Assembly (NCBI GenBank): GCA_046530785.1
Contig: JBHEQT010000001.1
Coordinates: forward strand, 62,001 to 126,000
Direction of reading: 5' to 3'
DNA from: Arsenophonus sp046530785
GTDB taxonomy: Bacteria; Pseudomonadota; Gammaproteobacteria; Enterobacterales; Enterobacteriaceae
Length of the DNA stretch: 64,000 nt
This document shows, in pieces, positions 20,331 through 31,185 of this stretch; position 1 is the first letter of the stretch, and each line of letters begins with the position of its first letter. The notes beneath the pieces were generated by a model. The model was not told the origin of the DNA. It saw nothing but the letters and a program-made list of their open reading frames with translations, and ran no database searches. The position numbers were made by a program, and so were the translations under genes.

Positions 20331-21203
20331 ACTCTGATCTTTAATATAAGATATCATACATTTTATGATTAAAATTTTAAAATAAAATGAAACTATTGTT
20401 TTAGTAGAAGTTATAATTATTTTTTAAATAATATTAATCGACTATTAAAATAATTATTCTTTTTTTTTAAAAGAAAATGATCTTTCGATTTTCAATAACA
20501 TTTATATTATTTAATCAAGAAATTTTAACTTGAAAAGTTCTTAATATTCTCGTTTATTTAATGATTATTCTAAGGAATAGGTTTATATATAAATACTTTA
20601 TTTGTATACTTTTCTTATAAAAAAAATTTAATTTATTTTAAATTCAATAATTTTTTAGAAAGATCAGTATTCTGATATGGTAAATAAGCAAAAAATATTA
20701 TTGTTAAAATTAATGCTATTAATTTATCTTTAATTGAGTATTTTATAAAAATTATTCTAATTAGTTATTATAGCTTTAGTAGTTTTAATATTCTATATTG
20801 TTAAGTAAAGTATGGAATCAATAATATCTAATTATTTATTCTCAATTATTATATAATTTTTATATTGGCTATAATATACATGTATAAATCTAAAATAGCA
20901 GGAACATATTTAGTTATAATAAGTTGTGAAGGTTATTAACTATTAATATTATTTAATCTAAGTTAAAGTATATAGATTATAAATATCACCACATCTAATC
21001 ATTGGATGTAGTTAGAATATAATATTTTTGTATAATTCTTACAAAGATTTTAAAAAAAATTAAAGGTAAGTATTCATCTTTCATTAAGTATTTAATCATT
21101 AAAAAGTTTTTAAATTGATTAGTTTATTAGGACTTGATAAACTAATATCAGTTATTTATAATACTAAAGTAAATAATTATTTAAATAAATAATTATTTAC
21201 TTT
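20331..21203. other. Unreadable remainder of yigA and 5' part of xerC
   Basis: By spacing, this should hold the last two-thirds of yigA and the N-terminal domain of xerC. The sequence is AT-rich with frequent stops, and I can align nothing in it with confidence. Confidence 0.45.
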
Positions 21204-21711
21204 CAAATGAAGATAATAAGTTTTTAAAAATTAATTTTAAAAATCTATTACTTAATATACGCGATATAATAAATCTTAAAATTTACATATAGTTATAATA
21301 TTACGTTTTTCTAAGATTCTTAATTTGAATTAATAACATATAAATCTAAGGAGTGATAAAGTTTTCATTACGAAAAAATAAGAAGAGAAAGAAAAAATTT
21401 CATTAAGATATATAAAACTGTAAATAGTTAAATCGTTTTTTAAATTTATTAATAATATATTAAATAAGGAATATATTTCCTCTCTTAATATACAAAAAAA
21501 ATAATTTTTACTCTTTTTTATTGGGTTAAAAATATTTAATTTTTTATAATTTTCAGGATATTAGAAGGAGTCCATATTTACTCTTACGACCTTTATCACT
21601 TTTTAATATTCATATCTTGAAATAAAGAGAAGATTTTAAAAAATAGAAAAGTTATTTAGAACATATAAATCTTTCTACAATTAATACTTTTATATTTATT
21701 TATATTTCATA
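21204..21711 (+). pseudogene. xerC: Ghost of tyrosine recombinase gene xerC (C-terminal domain)
   Basis: The catalytic domain of XerC can be followed through stops and shifts. NEDNKFLKINFKN and LLLNIRDIINLKIYI match VDDMNRLLDIDIND and PLAVRDRAMLEVMY. LRFSKILNLN..HINLRSDKVFI matches [23 protein letters not shown], including the active-site arginine. VHIYSYDLYH stands for VHPHKLRHS, and LEHINLSTINTF for LGHANLSTTQIY. At least four in-frame stops are present, and the second active-site arginine and the nucleophile tyrosine are lost. Order dapF-(yigA)-xerC-yigB-uvrD is that of E. coli. XerC with XerD resolves chromosome dimers at dif, so that function is gone unless supplied otherwise. Confidence 0.85.
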
Positions 21712-21779
21712 ATTTTAACAAGGTTCATATATTCCTTATCTAAGAGTAAAATGAAAGATACTTTCTGAATAAATTTATT

Positions 21780-22450
21780 GTTAATTAATATAGATTAGAG
21801 ATCTTATCTTTTATTTAGATAATATATACTATAAAATAGAAAATAAATTTGATAAAATGGAGCTATTAAAATTTAATTATTATGATGAAAATCACTTAGT
21901 AAGTTTTAATTTACAAAATTTAAAACTACTTAATCTTTAACTATTAAATAAGTTCTTCAAATTTATTATTTTACATACAGTGGCATTTCTTAAAAATAAA
22001 ATCGGTTAAATTACCCTTATTATTATGATCGAAAATATATACTAATGGATCTTAATTCTAGATTAATAATACAATTTTTGTTGTGGTGATTAAATTATAA
22101 TAAAAGAATTAATCCAAAGAAATTTATATATTTTATTATAACTGGAAATTATCATTAATTCCAATTTAGAGCATTATACTTTCGAGTTAAAAGAGTGTTT
22201 CAGTTTCTTTGAAAAAAAAGACTCTAAATGAGAATAAATCAAAATAGCTTAGTAATATCTAATTACCTTTCCGTGCATGAATTTAATATTTCATTGAATT
22301 AGAATTCATATTTAGATAATGATTTAACAATAAAATATTTAAAATATTATAGAATACTAAGAAATCTTTATAGAAAAATAAAAAGAAATTTATTAATTTT
22401 TTCAATGGTTTAGGGAATGTATTGATTTTCATATTCAGTTAATCAATTTA
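21780..22450 (+). pseudogene. yigB: Ghost of HAD phosphatase gene yigB
   Basis: YigB is a HAD-family phosphatase that dephosphorylates the flavin precursor ARPP in riboflavin synthesis. At 21803 onward, LIFYLDNIYYKIENKF matches LTFDLDDTLYDNRPV, the first HAD motif with its nucleophile aspartate changed. It continues in the same frame for about 45 codons without gap. Later QWHFL matches RWRFR, and ITGNYH at about 22140 matches ITNGNAQ, the second HAD motif. Stops and shifts are frequent. It sits between the xerC ghost and uvrD, its place in E. coli. Confidence 0.75.
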
Positions 22451-22541
22451 TCTCCTATTTATTTTCTCTGATATAATCTTTTTATCTTTTTAAAATAATA
22501 AATTGAATTTATTAACAACTTTCTTAATTTTAATGATAAAC

Positions 22542-24707
22542 ATGAATATTTCAGATTTACTTAAAAACTTAAATGATAAGCAGCGTAAAGCTGTTTCTGC
22601 ACCTAGGATGAATATCCTAATACTTGCTGGTGCTGGTAGCGGTAAAACACGGGTACTTATTTATCGAATAGCCTGGTTATTGGAGGTTAATAAAGTTTCT
22701 CCTCTCTCTATTATGGCAGTAACATTTACTAATAAATCTGCAAATGAGATGCGTCATCGCATTAATACATTATTAAACACTGATCAAGATAGTATATTAA
22801 TAGGAACTTTTCATGGGTTAGCGCATCGTTTATTGCGAGCTCACTATTTAGATGCCAATTTACCAAAAGATTTCCAAATATTAGATAGTGATGATCAATA
22901 TCGTTTAGTGCGTAAAATTATTAAAGGAATTAATTTAGATGAGAGTAGGTGGACAGCACGTCAAGCTATATGGTACATAAATACAAAAAAAAATGAAGGA
23001 TTACGGCCGAAGTATATTAAGAACTATAGTAATTCTACGGAAGCGATTTTTTTACGAATTTACGAAAGTTATCAAGAAACTTGTGATCGTTTTGGATTAG
23101 TTGACTTTGGTGAACTTTTATTACGTGCTAATGAGTTATGGTTGAATAAACCATATATACTACGATGTTATCGTGATCGTTTTACTAACATTTTGATTGA
23201 TGAATTTCAAGATATAAATAGTATACAGTATTCTTGGATACGTATCCTCGCAGGAGATATTGGTAAAGTGATGATTGTTGGCGATGATGACCAATCAATT
23301 TATGGTTGGCGAGGAGCACAAGTAGAAAATATTCAACGTTTTTTGCAAGATTTTCCAGAAGTGGAAACTATTCGGTTAGAACAAAATTATCGTTCGACTA
23401 ATAATATCTTAAAGTCTGCTAATAAGCTTATTTCTAATAATAATGATCGATTAGGAAAAAATCTATGGACAGAAGAAATTGATGGTGAACCTATTTCTCT
23501 TTATTGTGCCTCTGATGAATTAGATGAAGCTCGTTATGTTGTTAATTGTATTAAGAAATGGAATAAGAAAGGAGGAGCCTTAAAACAATGCGCAATCCTT
23601 TATCGTAGTAATTCACAATCTCGTATAATTGAGGAAGCTTTATTAGAGGCTTCAATTTCTTATCGTATTTATGGAGGAAAAAGATTTTTTGAGAGACAGG
23701 AAATTAAAGACTCGCTCTCTTATTTACGTTTGATTGCTAATCGTAATGATGATGGATCATTTGAAAAAGTAGTTAATAGACCAACTCGAGGAATAGGAGA
23801 ACGAACATTGGAAACTATTCGTCAGACGGCGAACGAAAAACAAATCACTCTTTGGAAGAGTTGTGAATATTTATTATGTGAAAAAGTTCTTGATGATAGA
23901 GCAGAAAGAGCAATTAAACGGTTTCTTAAATTAATTAATGGATTGGATAAAAAAACTATAGATATGCCACTATATGTTCAGATTGATAAAGTCATTCGTG
24001 ATTCAGGTCTATGGGAGATGTATAAAAAAAAGGAGAAAAGCGAAAAATCGCAAATACGTATTGAAAATCTTGAGGAGTTAGTTTCTGCTAGTCGTCAATT
24101 TAATTATCAAAAAAAAGAAAAGGATTTAATGCCTTTAGAAGAATTTTTATCTTATGCTTCGTTAGAATATAGTGAAGAGAAGATGAAACTAGATCAAGAT
24201 ACAGTTCAGTTAATGACTATTCATTCAGCAAAAGGTTTAGAGTTTTCATTAGTTTTTATTGTTGGTATGGAAGAAGGGAATTTTCCAAGTCGTATTAGTG
24301 TAGAAAAAACTGGAGGATTAGCAGAAGAACGAAGGTTAGCTTATGTTGGATTAACAAGAGCGATGAAAAAATTGACACTAACTTATGCAGAAAGTCGCCG
24401 AGTACATGGTAAAGAATTTTTTTGTCTTCCTTCTCGTTTTATCTCTGAGTTACAAGCAGAATATATTAAAGAAATTCGTTCATATGCACCAATTTCACGG
24501 TCTATTATTTATCAAAGAATTGATACTATAATCAATCAAAATAATACTGTTTATACAATAGGAAAACAGGTTCGTCATCCTAAGTTTGGTAAAGGAACTA
24601 TTATTAATTTGAAAGGAGACGGTAATCATTCCTGTTTACAGGTAGCCTTTCAAAGCAATAAAATTAAATGGTTTCTTGCGATTTATGCAAAATTAGAATT
24701 GCAGTAA
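22542..24707 (+). CDS. uvrD: DNA helicase II UvrD
   Basis: UvrD is the 3'-5' superfamily-1 helicase that removes the incised strand in nucleotide excision repair and unwinds DNA in mismatch repair. The protein has 721 residues (E. coli 720) and is intact. Walker A AGAGSGKT is at 30-37, followed by IMAVTFTNKSANEMRHRI (motif Ia), IDEFQDIN (motif II), GDDDQSIYGWRGA (III), QNYRST (IV), MTIHSAKGLEF (V) and VGLTRAM (VI). The C-terminal Tudor-like tail that binds RNA polymerase (VRHPKFGKGTIIN) is also present. I chose ATG 22542 (MNISDLLKNLNDKQ), which matches the family; in-frame starts at 22503 and 22533 would add residues without counterparts. Its partner gene mutL is a ghost further along. Confidence 0.97.
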   Translation: MNISDLLKNLNDKQRKAVSAPRMNILILAGAGSGKTRVLIYRIAWLLEVNKVSPLSIMAVTFTNKSANEMRHRINTLLNTDQDSILIGTFHGLAHRLLRAHYLDANLPKDFQILDSDDQYRLVRKIIKGINLDESRWTARQAIWYINTKKNEGLRPKYIKNYSNSTEAIFLRIYESYQETCDRFGLVDFGELLLRANELWLNKPYILRCYRDRFTNILIDEFQDINSIQYSWIRILAGDIGKVMIVGDDDQSIYGWRGAQVENIQRFLQDFPEVETIRLEQNYRSTNNILKSANKLISNNNDRLGKNLWTEEIDGEPISLYCASDELDEARYVVNCIKKWNKKGGALKQCAILYRSNSQSRIIEEALLEASISYRIYGGKRFFERQEIKDSLSYLRLIANRNDDGSFEKVVNRPTRGIGERTLETIRQTANEKQITLWKSCEYLLCEKVLDDRAERAIKRFLKLINGLDKKTIDMPLYVQIDKVIRDSGLWEMYKKKEKSEKSQIRIENLEELVSASRQFNYQKKEKDLMPLEEFLSYASLEYSEEKMKLDQDTVQLMTIHSAKGLEFSLVFIVGMEEGNFPSRISVEKTGGLAEERRLAYVGLTRAMKKLTLTYAESRRVHGKEFFCLPSRFISELQAEYIKEIRSYAPISRSIIYQRIDTIINQNNTVYTIGKQVRHPKFGKGTIINLKGDGNHSCLQVAFQSNKIKWFLAIYAKLELQ

Positions 24708-24819
24708 AAGAAAATATCATTGTTTGAAAGAATAAGTATCATTTTATTTTAATTAGTTTTTATTTTATTTGTAGTTTTAAAAGAGGCGGTAAAAACTACT
24801 TATTTCTATTCAAATTAAA

Positions 24820-25785
24820 TAAAAATCATTTGTATCTTCTTAAATTTGATGAAGATAAAAATGACAAATATGGCTATATGAGTCTATTTAATGGGAGCCT
24901 GGATGGAAAAGAGACAAATAGTGCAAACTGAGAATTAAAACAATTATTAATAATTCTATCTGAATTAATCAATATTGAAGTATCAGCTCTTCTTTAAAGA
25001 AGGAAGTTTTACATATTCATTTATTTTATTATCAAGATATTAATAAACATGTTGGTGTAGTTCCTACGGTTGCTTTCATTTTTTTGTGATGACCGATTAT
25101 GCATGTTAAATATAGTGTGATTTTTTTGATTTTCATTTATATTATTATATTCGTTCAAAAAGTTAAAAGTTCATCAATACTAATTGCTTACAATTCATTT
25201 TTAGTTCTTTTTAAGCAAAAATTGAACAACTCTTTCTTATGTGATAAAAATATTTATAGCGTATATATTGGAAAATTAGTAAGTCGGATTATTCCCTCTA
25301 ATGGGTAACCAAGTTAGGATCATTTTGATGATGAGCTTTCTAATTTAACAAAAAAAAGATATTATCTATAAAATACGATTTTATTTGATGGATACTCAAC
25401 CAAAAATTAAATTTTTAATTCGAAGGGAAAAAATTACCTGAAGATCAATTAGATCAAACAATATGTATTTTACGTGATATTGAATTATTTTTACTACATA
25501 ATGAATCGCTATATCAAAAAAGTAAACTTACTTATGAAAAGAGAGCGATGAGTTTTATTAACATTGAACAGAGTTATAATATTATTAAAATTTTCGTTGG
25601 ATCTATTTTCTTTTATACCATCATCAAGCTTGATAGCGTCTACTTACGGTATAAATTTCAAATTCATGCGAAAATTAGGATTAAATTTTAGATATCTTGT
25701 AACAATTGTACTAATAACTATTGCCGGTTTTATTTTAACTCATATCTTTACTTTTAAATGTAAGAACTGTTTTTGAACCTATGAG
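24820..25785 (+). pseudogene. corA: Ghost of magnesium transporter gene corA
   Basis: CorA is the main Mg2+ channel. The whole gene is readable in pieces downstream of uvrD, as in E. coli. INIEVSALL matches LEDIEASARF. HSFILLSRY/HVGVVPTVAFIF covers HSFFFFED...STVAFTI. FKQKLNNSFLCDKNIYS matches LFETKIEQLADEIENIYS. LMDTQPKIKFLIRR matches LMDTQRALNFLVRK, ILRDIELFLLHNESLYQK matches ILRDIESLLPHNESLFQK, and MSFINIEQSYNIIKIF matches MGFINIEQNRIIKIF. TYGINFKFMRKLGLNF near 25645 carries the pore signature GMN as GIN. At least five frameshifts or stops separate these blocks. Two apparent short ORFs at 25099-25308 and 25564-25776 are fragments of this ghost. Confidence 0.92.
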
Positions 25786-26052
25786 ATAATTAAATAATTA
25801 AAAAATTAAATTTATCAAAAATATAAATATATATTTATTGGAAATAATGTAACAATCGGAAATCTTATTCGCTCATAATTTTTATGAAAAAATTCATATA
25901 AAATATAAACAAATCAACTTTAAAAATTTTTTATATAGATTTTTTTATTTTTTGACTATTAGAAGTCATATCTATTTTAGAATCAATAATCTCATTTAAT
26001 TAATAATTTTTATATTTAATTTTATCTTTAGATAAATAAAATAATACAAATC

Positions 26053-26069
26053 ATCCCATAAAATGGGAT
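26053..26069 (+). terminator. Intrinsic terminator downstream of the corA ghost
   Basis: ATCCCAT and ATGGGAT form a 7-bp stem around AAA, followed by TTTTAAT. It is unusually GC-rich for its surroundings and lies about 270 bases past the corA ghost, so it is probably a leftover terminator of that transcript. Confidence 0.55.
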
Positions 26070-26498
26070 TTTAATATCTAATATTGATGAATCGTAGGTT
26101 TCATCTCTGTAACAAAATCTTTTTTGTGAGCTTTATTTTTTAATTCGTTATATCATTATAAATTTTCTATAATAGAAATAAAATATCTTAAGATTTAAAA
26201 AAATAAAAAATTTCAATATATAAATTATTATTTAGATTCCTGTTCTAGGAAACAGGTATTATATATTGTTCAATTATTTTTTTTTGACTTTAATATTTTT
26301 TTGTTATATTTTTATATTCTCTAATCATGCTAATGATATGTAAAATACATCACCAATGTTTTATATAATACTTTAGTTCTGATTCTTCTTATTGAAGTTA
26401 TCATTAAAACTATTAACTATCTAACTTTGATATTTTTACAAAATATATCTCATTTTTAAAAAATGTACCTTTTCAGAATACTAAAAGCAAATTTATAA

Positions 26499-26532
26499 AT
26501 ATTAATGCTATTCTTAGTAATAGCATTAATAT
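26499..26532. repeat. 14-bp perfect inverted repeat
   Basis: Arms 26499-26512 and 26519-26532 (core ATTAATGCTATT / AATAGCATTAAT) pair perfectly across a 6-base loop. There is no gene within 700 bases and no T-tract typical of a terminator. Confidence 0.6.
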
Positions 26533-29019
26533 GCTCATAGTTAAAAATCAGTTAATCCAATTTAGGAGTTTCTTATTTAAGTAAATAATAAGATGTTTAT
26601 CTAAATATTCTTAATCATTTTTAAAAATTTTCACTGATTGTTTCTGTTTAACTCTCTTATTGAGTCAGAATCATGAGAAGATGAATATGAGGATACTGAT
26701 TTAACTTTAGCTATAATTTTATAGAACTAAGAACATTTAATTTCAACCAATATATTTTTATCAAAAGTAAGAAAGTAATTAACTACATAAAGAAAATATT
26801 ATTTTAGTGATTAAATTTTATTTAAAAAGCACTAGACTTTATTTAGAGATATTAAGAATAATATTTTGATAATTATATTTAAAGATTTGAATTTATTTTT
26901 ATTTTAACTACTTATTCAGTATTAGAATTCTATTTGAAAAAAATATTTATATGTTTTCGGAAAAAGTAATATTAATTTTTAATATATTTATAATTTATTT
27001 AATGTTAATTTGAAGCTGTATAACTGAATGGTTCAACTAAGTTAATTCCTTAAAAATAAAAAATTAATAAATAAAACTTAGTTTATTTGTAGAATGAAAT
27101 GTACTTCAAATACTAAAAATTAATACTATACAATCTATTTATTTTTTTTTAATAACAAAATTTTAAGATTAAATTAACATAGAATATGTATTTTTAACTC
27201 TGAAATAAAAAAAATATCAATACTTTATATATTTTGAGATTATTCACTATTTATCTCACTTAATTTTCTTTCTATAAAAATAAGAAGTCAAGGAAATAAT
27301 ACTTACATAACATATAAAGTAAAATGTATTATCCGATACAAAGAAAATAGATTTTTAATTATAAATTCTAATCCATAATTAATAATAACTTAATCTCATT
27401 TATTCTCTATTAAGAGAGAAATTTAATATTACAATACATATATGGTTTTCTTAACTGAAAATATTAAAGATGTAGAAGAATTTAATTTTTAAGGGAAATT
27501 AAAAATATTATTAATTGTGAATCCAATCCCAACTTAGTATACGTAAGAGTTAAATTTATATGAACATAACTTTCTTATCTTCGGTAAAAACTATCGATTA
27601 CATAGACATTCTTCGTAATAATTCTAAGAAGTAAAAATGGAATAATATAGAAGAAAATATGCTATATCGTATAAATATAATAATTACTATTAATTGTAAG
27701 AATAAAAATCCAATTTTAAAGTTAATGAAAAAAGAAATGCTAATAATGTTTGCTTATTGTGTAATAAAATTTAATTATTGTAATATACAAAGAATAAATA
27801 AGTTTACAGTCAAGACTAAAATATTAGTCTATAATAGACTAATCCATATTAAAAATTAATAATAAAATAGAACTTTTCTATATAAATATGGGAATAAGAA
27901 ATTTATAAAGCATCAGAAATATGATGAATTAGTATTTTTTACGATATTAATCGGAAATGGAACATGAAATTATTTTCAAATTAATTAAAAGTAAAAAATA
28001 TAATATTGAATATTTTTTAAAACTCAAAATTTTTTATTAAAATGATGGTAATACTCTATAGGTTTGGAACGTGTATTAGCTTTATGTGATTTAATTGTAT
28101 AAAAATTAAAAAAGATAAATTTTGAGAATTCTATATAGATTACTTGAACATTTATAAAAAAGAATGACTAGAAAACTTTTTCTTATCAGCAGAGAGATTT
28201 ATCGATTTGGTATTAAACTGTTTAATGTATTTTTATTTAAATCATCAGAAAGATGGAAAAGTTATATTTTAAATTTTAACACAATGTTAGAAACGGATAA
28301 GTATCTATATAGATACTTATAATTTAAAAATAGATTTTTTAGAAAAATAAAAATTATAAATTATAATTTAGTACTGAAATTAGCAATAATACAATAAATT
28401 AATAAGCTTCAAGTTCATTTAAAAATCGAATGTATTTTTTATAGCTATTTAATTTATTGATTATATTTGATTTTTATATGTTTTTTCTAAATTATATAAA
28501 TCAACTCGAAAGCTATTATCAACATTTAATTCTGAATAAATTACACCAAACACCTAATATTTTCTTTTTAAAGTTTTTCTCAATTTCATATTATTATTCA
28601 AAAGAAAGTTGATCTGTATTATTATTAAAAATAATACGTTAAAGTTAATAATTATTTGAACAGCATTCTTATGAATAAGTTTTTATTTGTAAATTTATAA
28701 TATCGATAACCTAAATTCATAAGCATACATATTTCATAAACATTATCTTATTTTTAGATAATATCTTTAATTACTTATTAAAGTATTGAGTGGCCTCTCC
28801 CTATTAATAGTTTTTCATATAGAATTAAATAAATTTTTATTTAAAAAAGATTAATCTTTAACGTTTTATTTTTTATAGAAAACCAAATGAAATTCTTTGA
28901 AATTTATCAGACTTATATGATACATTATTTACTTTCTTTAATAAAATTGATTAATTATTTTTATTAAGTGGATAGCAATATTTTTCTTTGAAAGCATTCA
29001 TATTATATATTCTACTTGA

Positions 29020-29047
29020 TAACAATCAGAATATATTCTGATTGTTA
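29020..29047. repeat. 28-base perfect palindrome
   Basis: The sequence from 29020 to 29047 equals its own reverse complement (half-site TAACAATCAGAATA). It lies in the middle of a gene desert. Such symmetry suits a dimeric protein site or a recent template-switch product; nothing nearby favours either. Confidence 0.65.
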
Positions 29048-31163
29048 GAAAATTTGGTTAAATTATAAGAATAAATTAAGATTTTTAATCTTAATATTAA
29101 ATAAGGAAAAGAATATCTCTCTCTCATGAAATATCAATATTTACCTTACTCCTCTTAAATAAAAGTTATTATTTACTAATTTATTAATAAAAATCATGTT
29201 AATTAATTTTTAATCTGATATTTAAAACAAATTATTTTAATTTGAGTTAATATTCTCAATAATAAAAGTAGTTAATTCAGGATTGTTGATAAGAAAAATA
29301 AAATTATTTTAATATTTAACATTAATCTTATTATGAATAAGTTTTTTATTAATTTTCGAATTAATCTTTTTATTATTCTCGACAGATAAAGTTAATTCCA
29401 TTTATATTTAAGAGCGAAGATACTAGGGGTAATGATTTTTATTTTTAATTTAAAATATTATAGTAATTTATGATCTCGTTTTTTTATTTATCTATTATGG
29501 ATGAGCTTTAACGATCTATTTCTTGTAAAAGAAATAAATTTTAATAGATAATATTTTATAACTTTCTAGTACTCTCTAAAAATAATTTTTATATTAATAA
29601 CTTTTAGTAAAAAATAATATAAAGTTTATTTTTCACTAGAAAAAGTATGATCAGTTTGATCATAGATAGGATTCCTTATTAAAAGCATTTAAAAGTCATA
29701 GTAAAATTATTGATTGCAATGACGTAGTAAAATAAAAAATGACTGATTATATAAATCAATTTTAAGTATATTAGTTTATTATACTATTATTAATACTATA
29801 TAATGATCCAAAACATAAGATGTTTTTTAAAAAATTATGTAAATATACTACTTGTAAGAATAGAATTTATATAGTGGAGATTAATAAATTTAATATTTAT
29901 TATCTCATCAATTTTTATTTTTTGTAAAAAGAATTTTTTATTAAAAATAATATTTTTTTTGAAAAGTTTAATTATAAAGAAATTATATTTTAAAATTCTG
30001 ATAATTTACCTTGATTTCTTTCTTTTTTAGAAAAATCTGTCAGTTAATTGTAACTGATTAAAAATTGTAAAATAAATTTCATTAGCAGCGATGGTTTTTG
30101 GATTATTATCGAGAAATAAATTTATTACCGTATAGTATTTGTTGAATTATTTTTGTGAAAATTTAAAGTAACTTTTTTGATAATTACAATATCTTTTAGA
30201 TCTATTAAAATGATATGGTACACCTTAATTTATATTAAAAGCAATTCCTTATATTTATCAAATAGAAAAAATATTTTTAGTATTGTCTATATTATTATTA
30301 TTTTAATTAGTAGGAATTTATCTCTATAATTCTGATTAGAGCAAAATAATCTTGTTAGTTTATTTCTTAAATAAAAGAATATGAATTATAAAGATTATAA
30401 GTTAATCTGTATGAAAATTTTATTCATATTAACTTATTAATTGATAAAATATTTGATATTTCAATATTATAATTAATAGAAAAACAGTTTCGTTCTGATA
30501 TTTTTTGTGGCGATATATTTTACAGAAAATTATCGGAAAGTTGTAATTATAAAAATAATTACTAATTAAAAAATTAATCTTTTATATTTTTAACGATGAT
30601 ACTTTAATAAAATGATAAGTAAGTATTCTATTTAAACAAATAAATCAATATTAATTAAATGAAATAAATTAAAAAAGTTAGTAAAATTTTGAAAATATAT
30701 ATATTAATCGTATTAAACGTTAATCATTTATTAAATTTTAAGTAAGTTCTAAGGAGTAATTAGGATTTTTAAAATACTAAAAGAAGATTTTATATAATAA
30801 ATTAATTTCAGTTTTAATTTTTTCTATTTGTTATTTTAGATTTTTGAAAAATTTCTAATATAATAGAATTTATTGATAGTATATAATGCTATTACTTATC
30901 GTTAGATAAGCATTTGTTTTTTCTGTAGGATGAAATCCTATTGCTTTTTAAGTGGTAGTTAAAAGTATGTAAAATACCACAAAATCGATAATTATTTTAT
31001 CATTTTGTTTATAATATTTTATTATAAATATTTTTAGAAAAAAGTTATCTGATATTAAAAGTATATACCTTAAAATTTATTAATTATATTAATAATATAA
31101 TTAGATTTTTAATCTCTTAGAAATTAAAATAAAACAACTATTTATTTTTTCATTATTCTCTAT

Positions 31164-31185
31164 CTTTCCTTCAAGAGAAGGAAAG
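31164..31185 (+). terminator. Stranded intrinsic terminator in gene-free DNA
   Basis: CTTTCCTTC and GAAGGAAAG make a 9-bp stem with loop AAGA, followed by GAGCTTTTTATT. This is a canonical rho-independent terminator reading on the plus strand, yet no gene or readable ghost precedes it. It is likely a fossil of a lost transcription unit. Confidence 0.55.

Noticed and set aside
25099..25776. Two short ORFs that look like small membrane proteins
   Set aside because: Both align with parts of CorA and belong to its ghost.
27659..27859. 66-codon ORF in the 25.8-33 kb desert
   Set aside because: Composition is only what AT-rich DNA gives (Ile, Asn, Lys, Leu), with no motif and no ribosome site. 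Likely chance.
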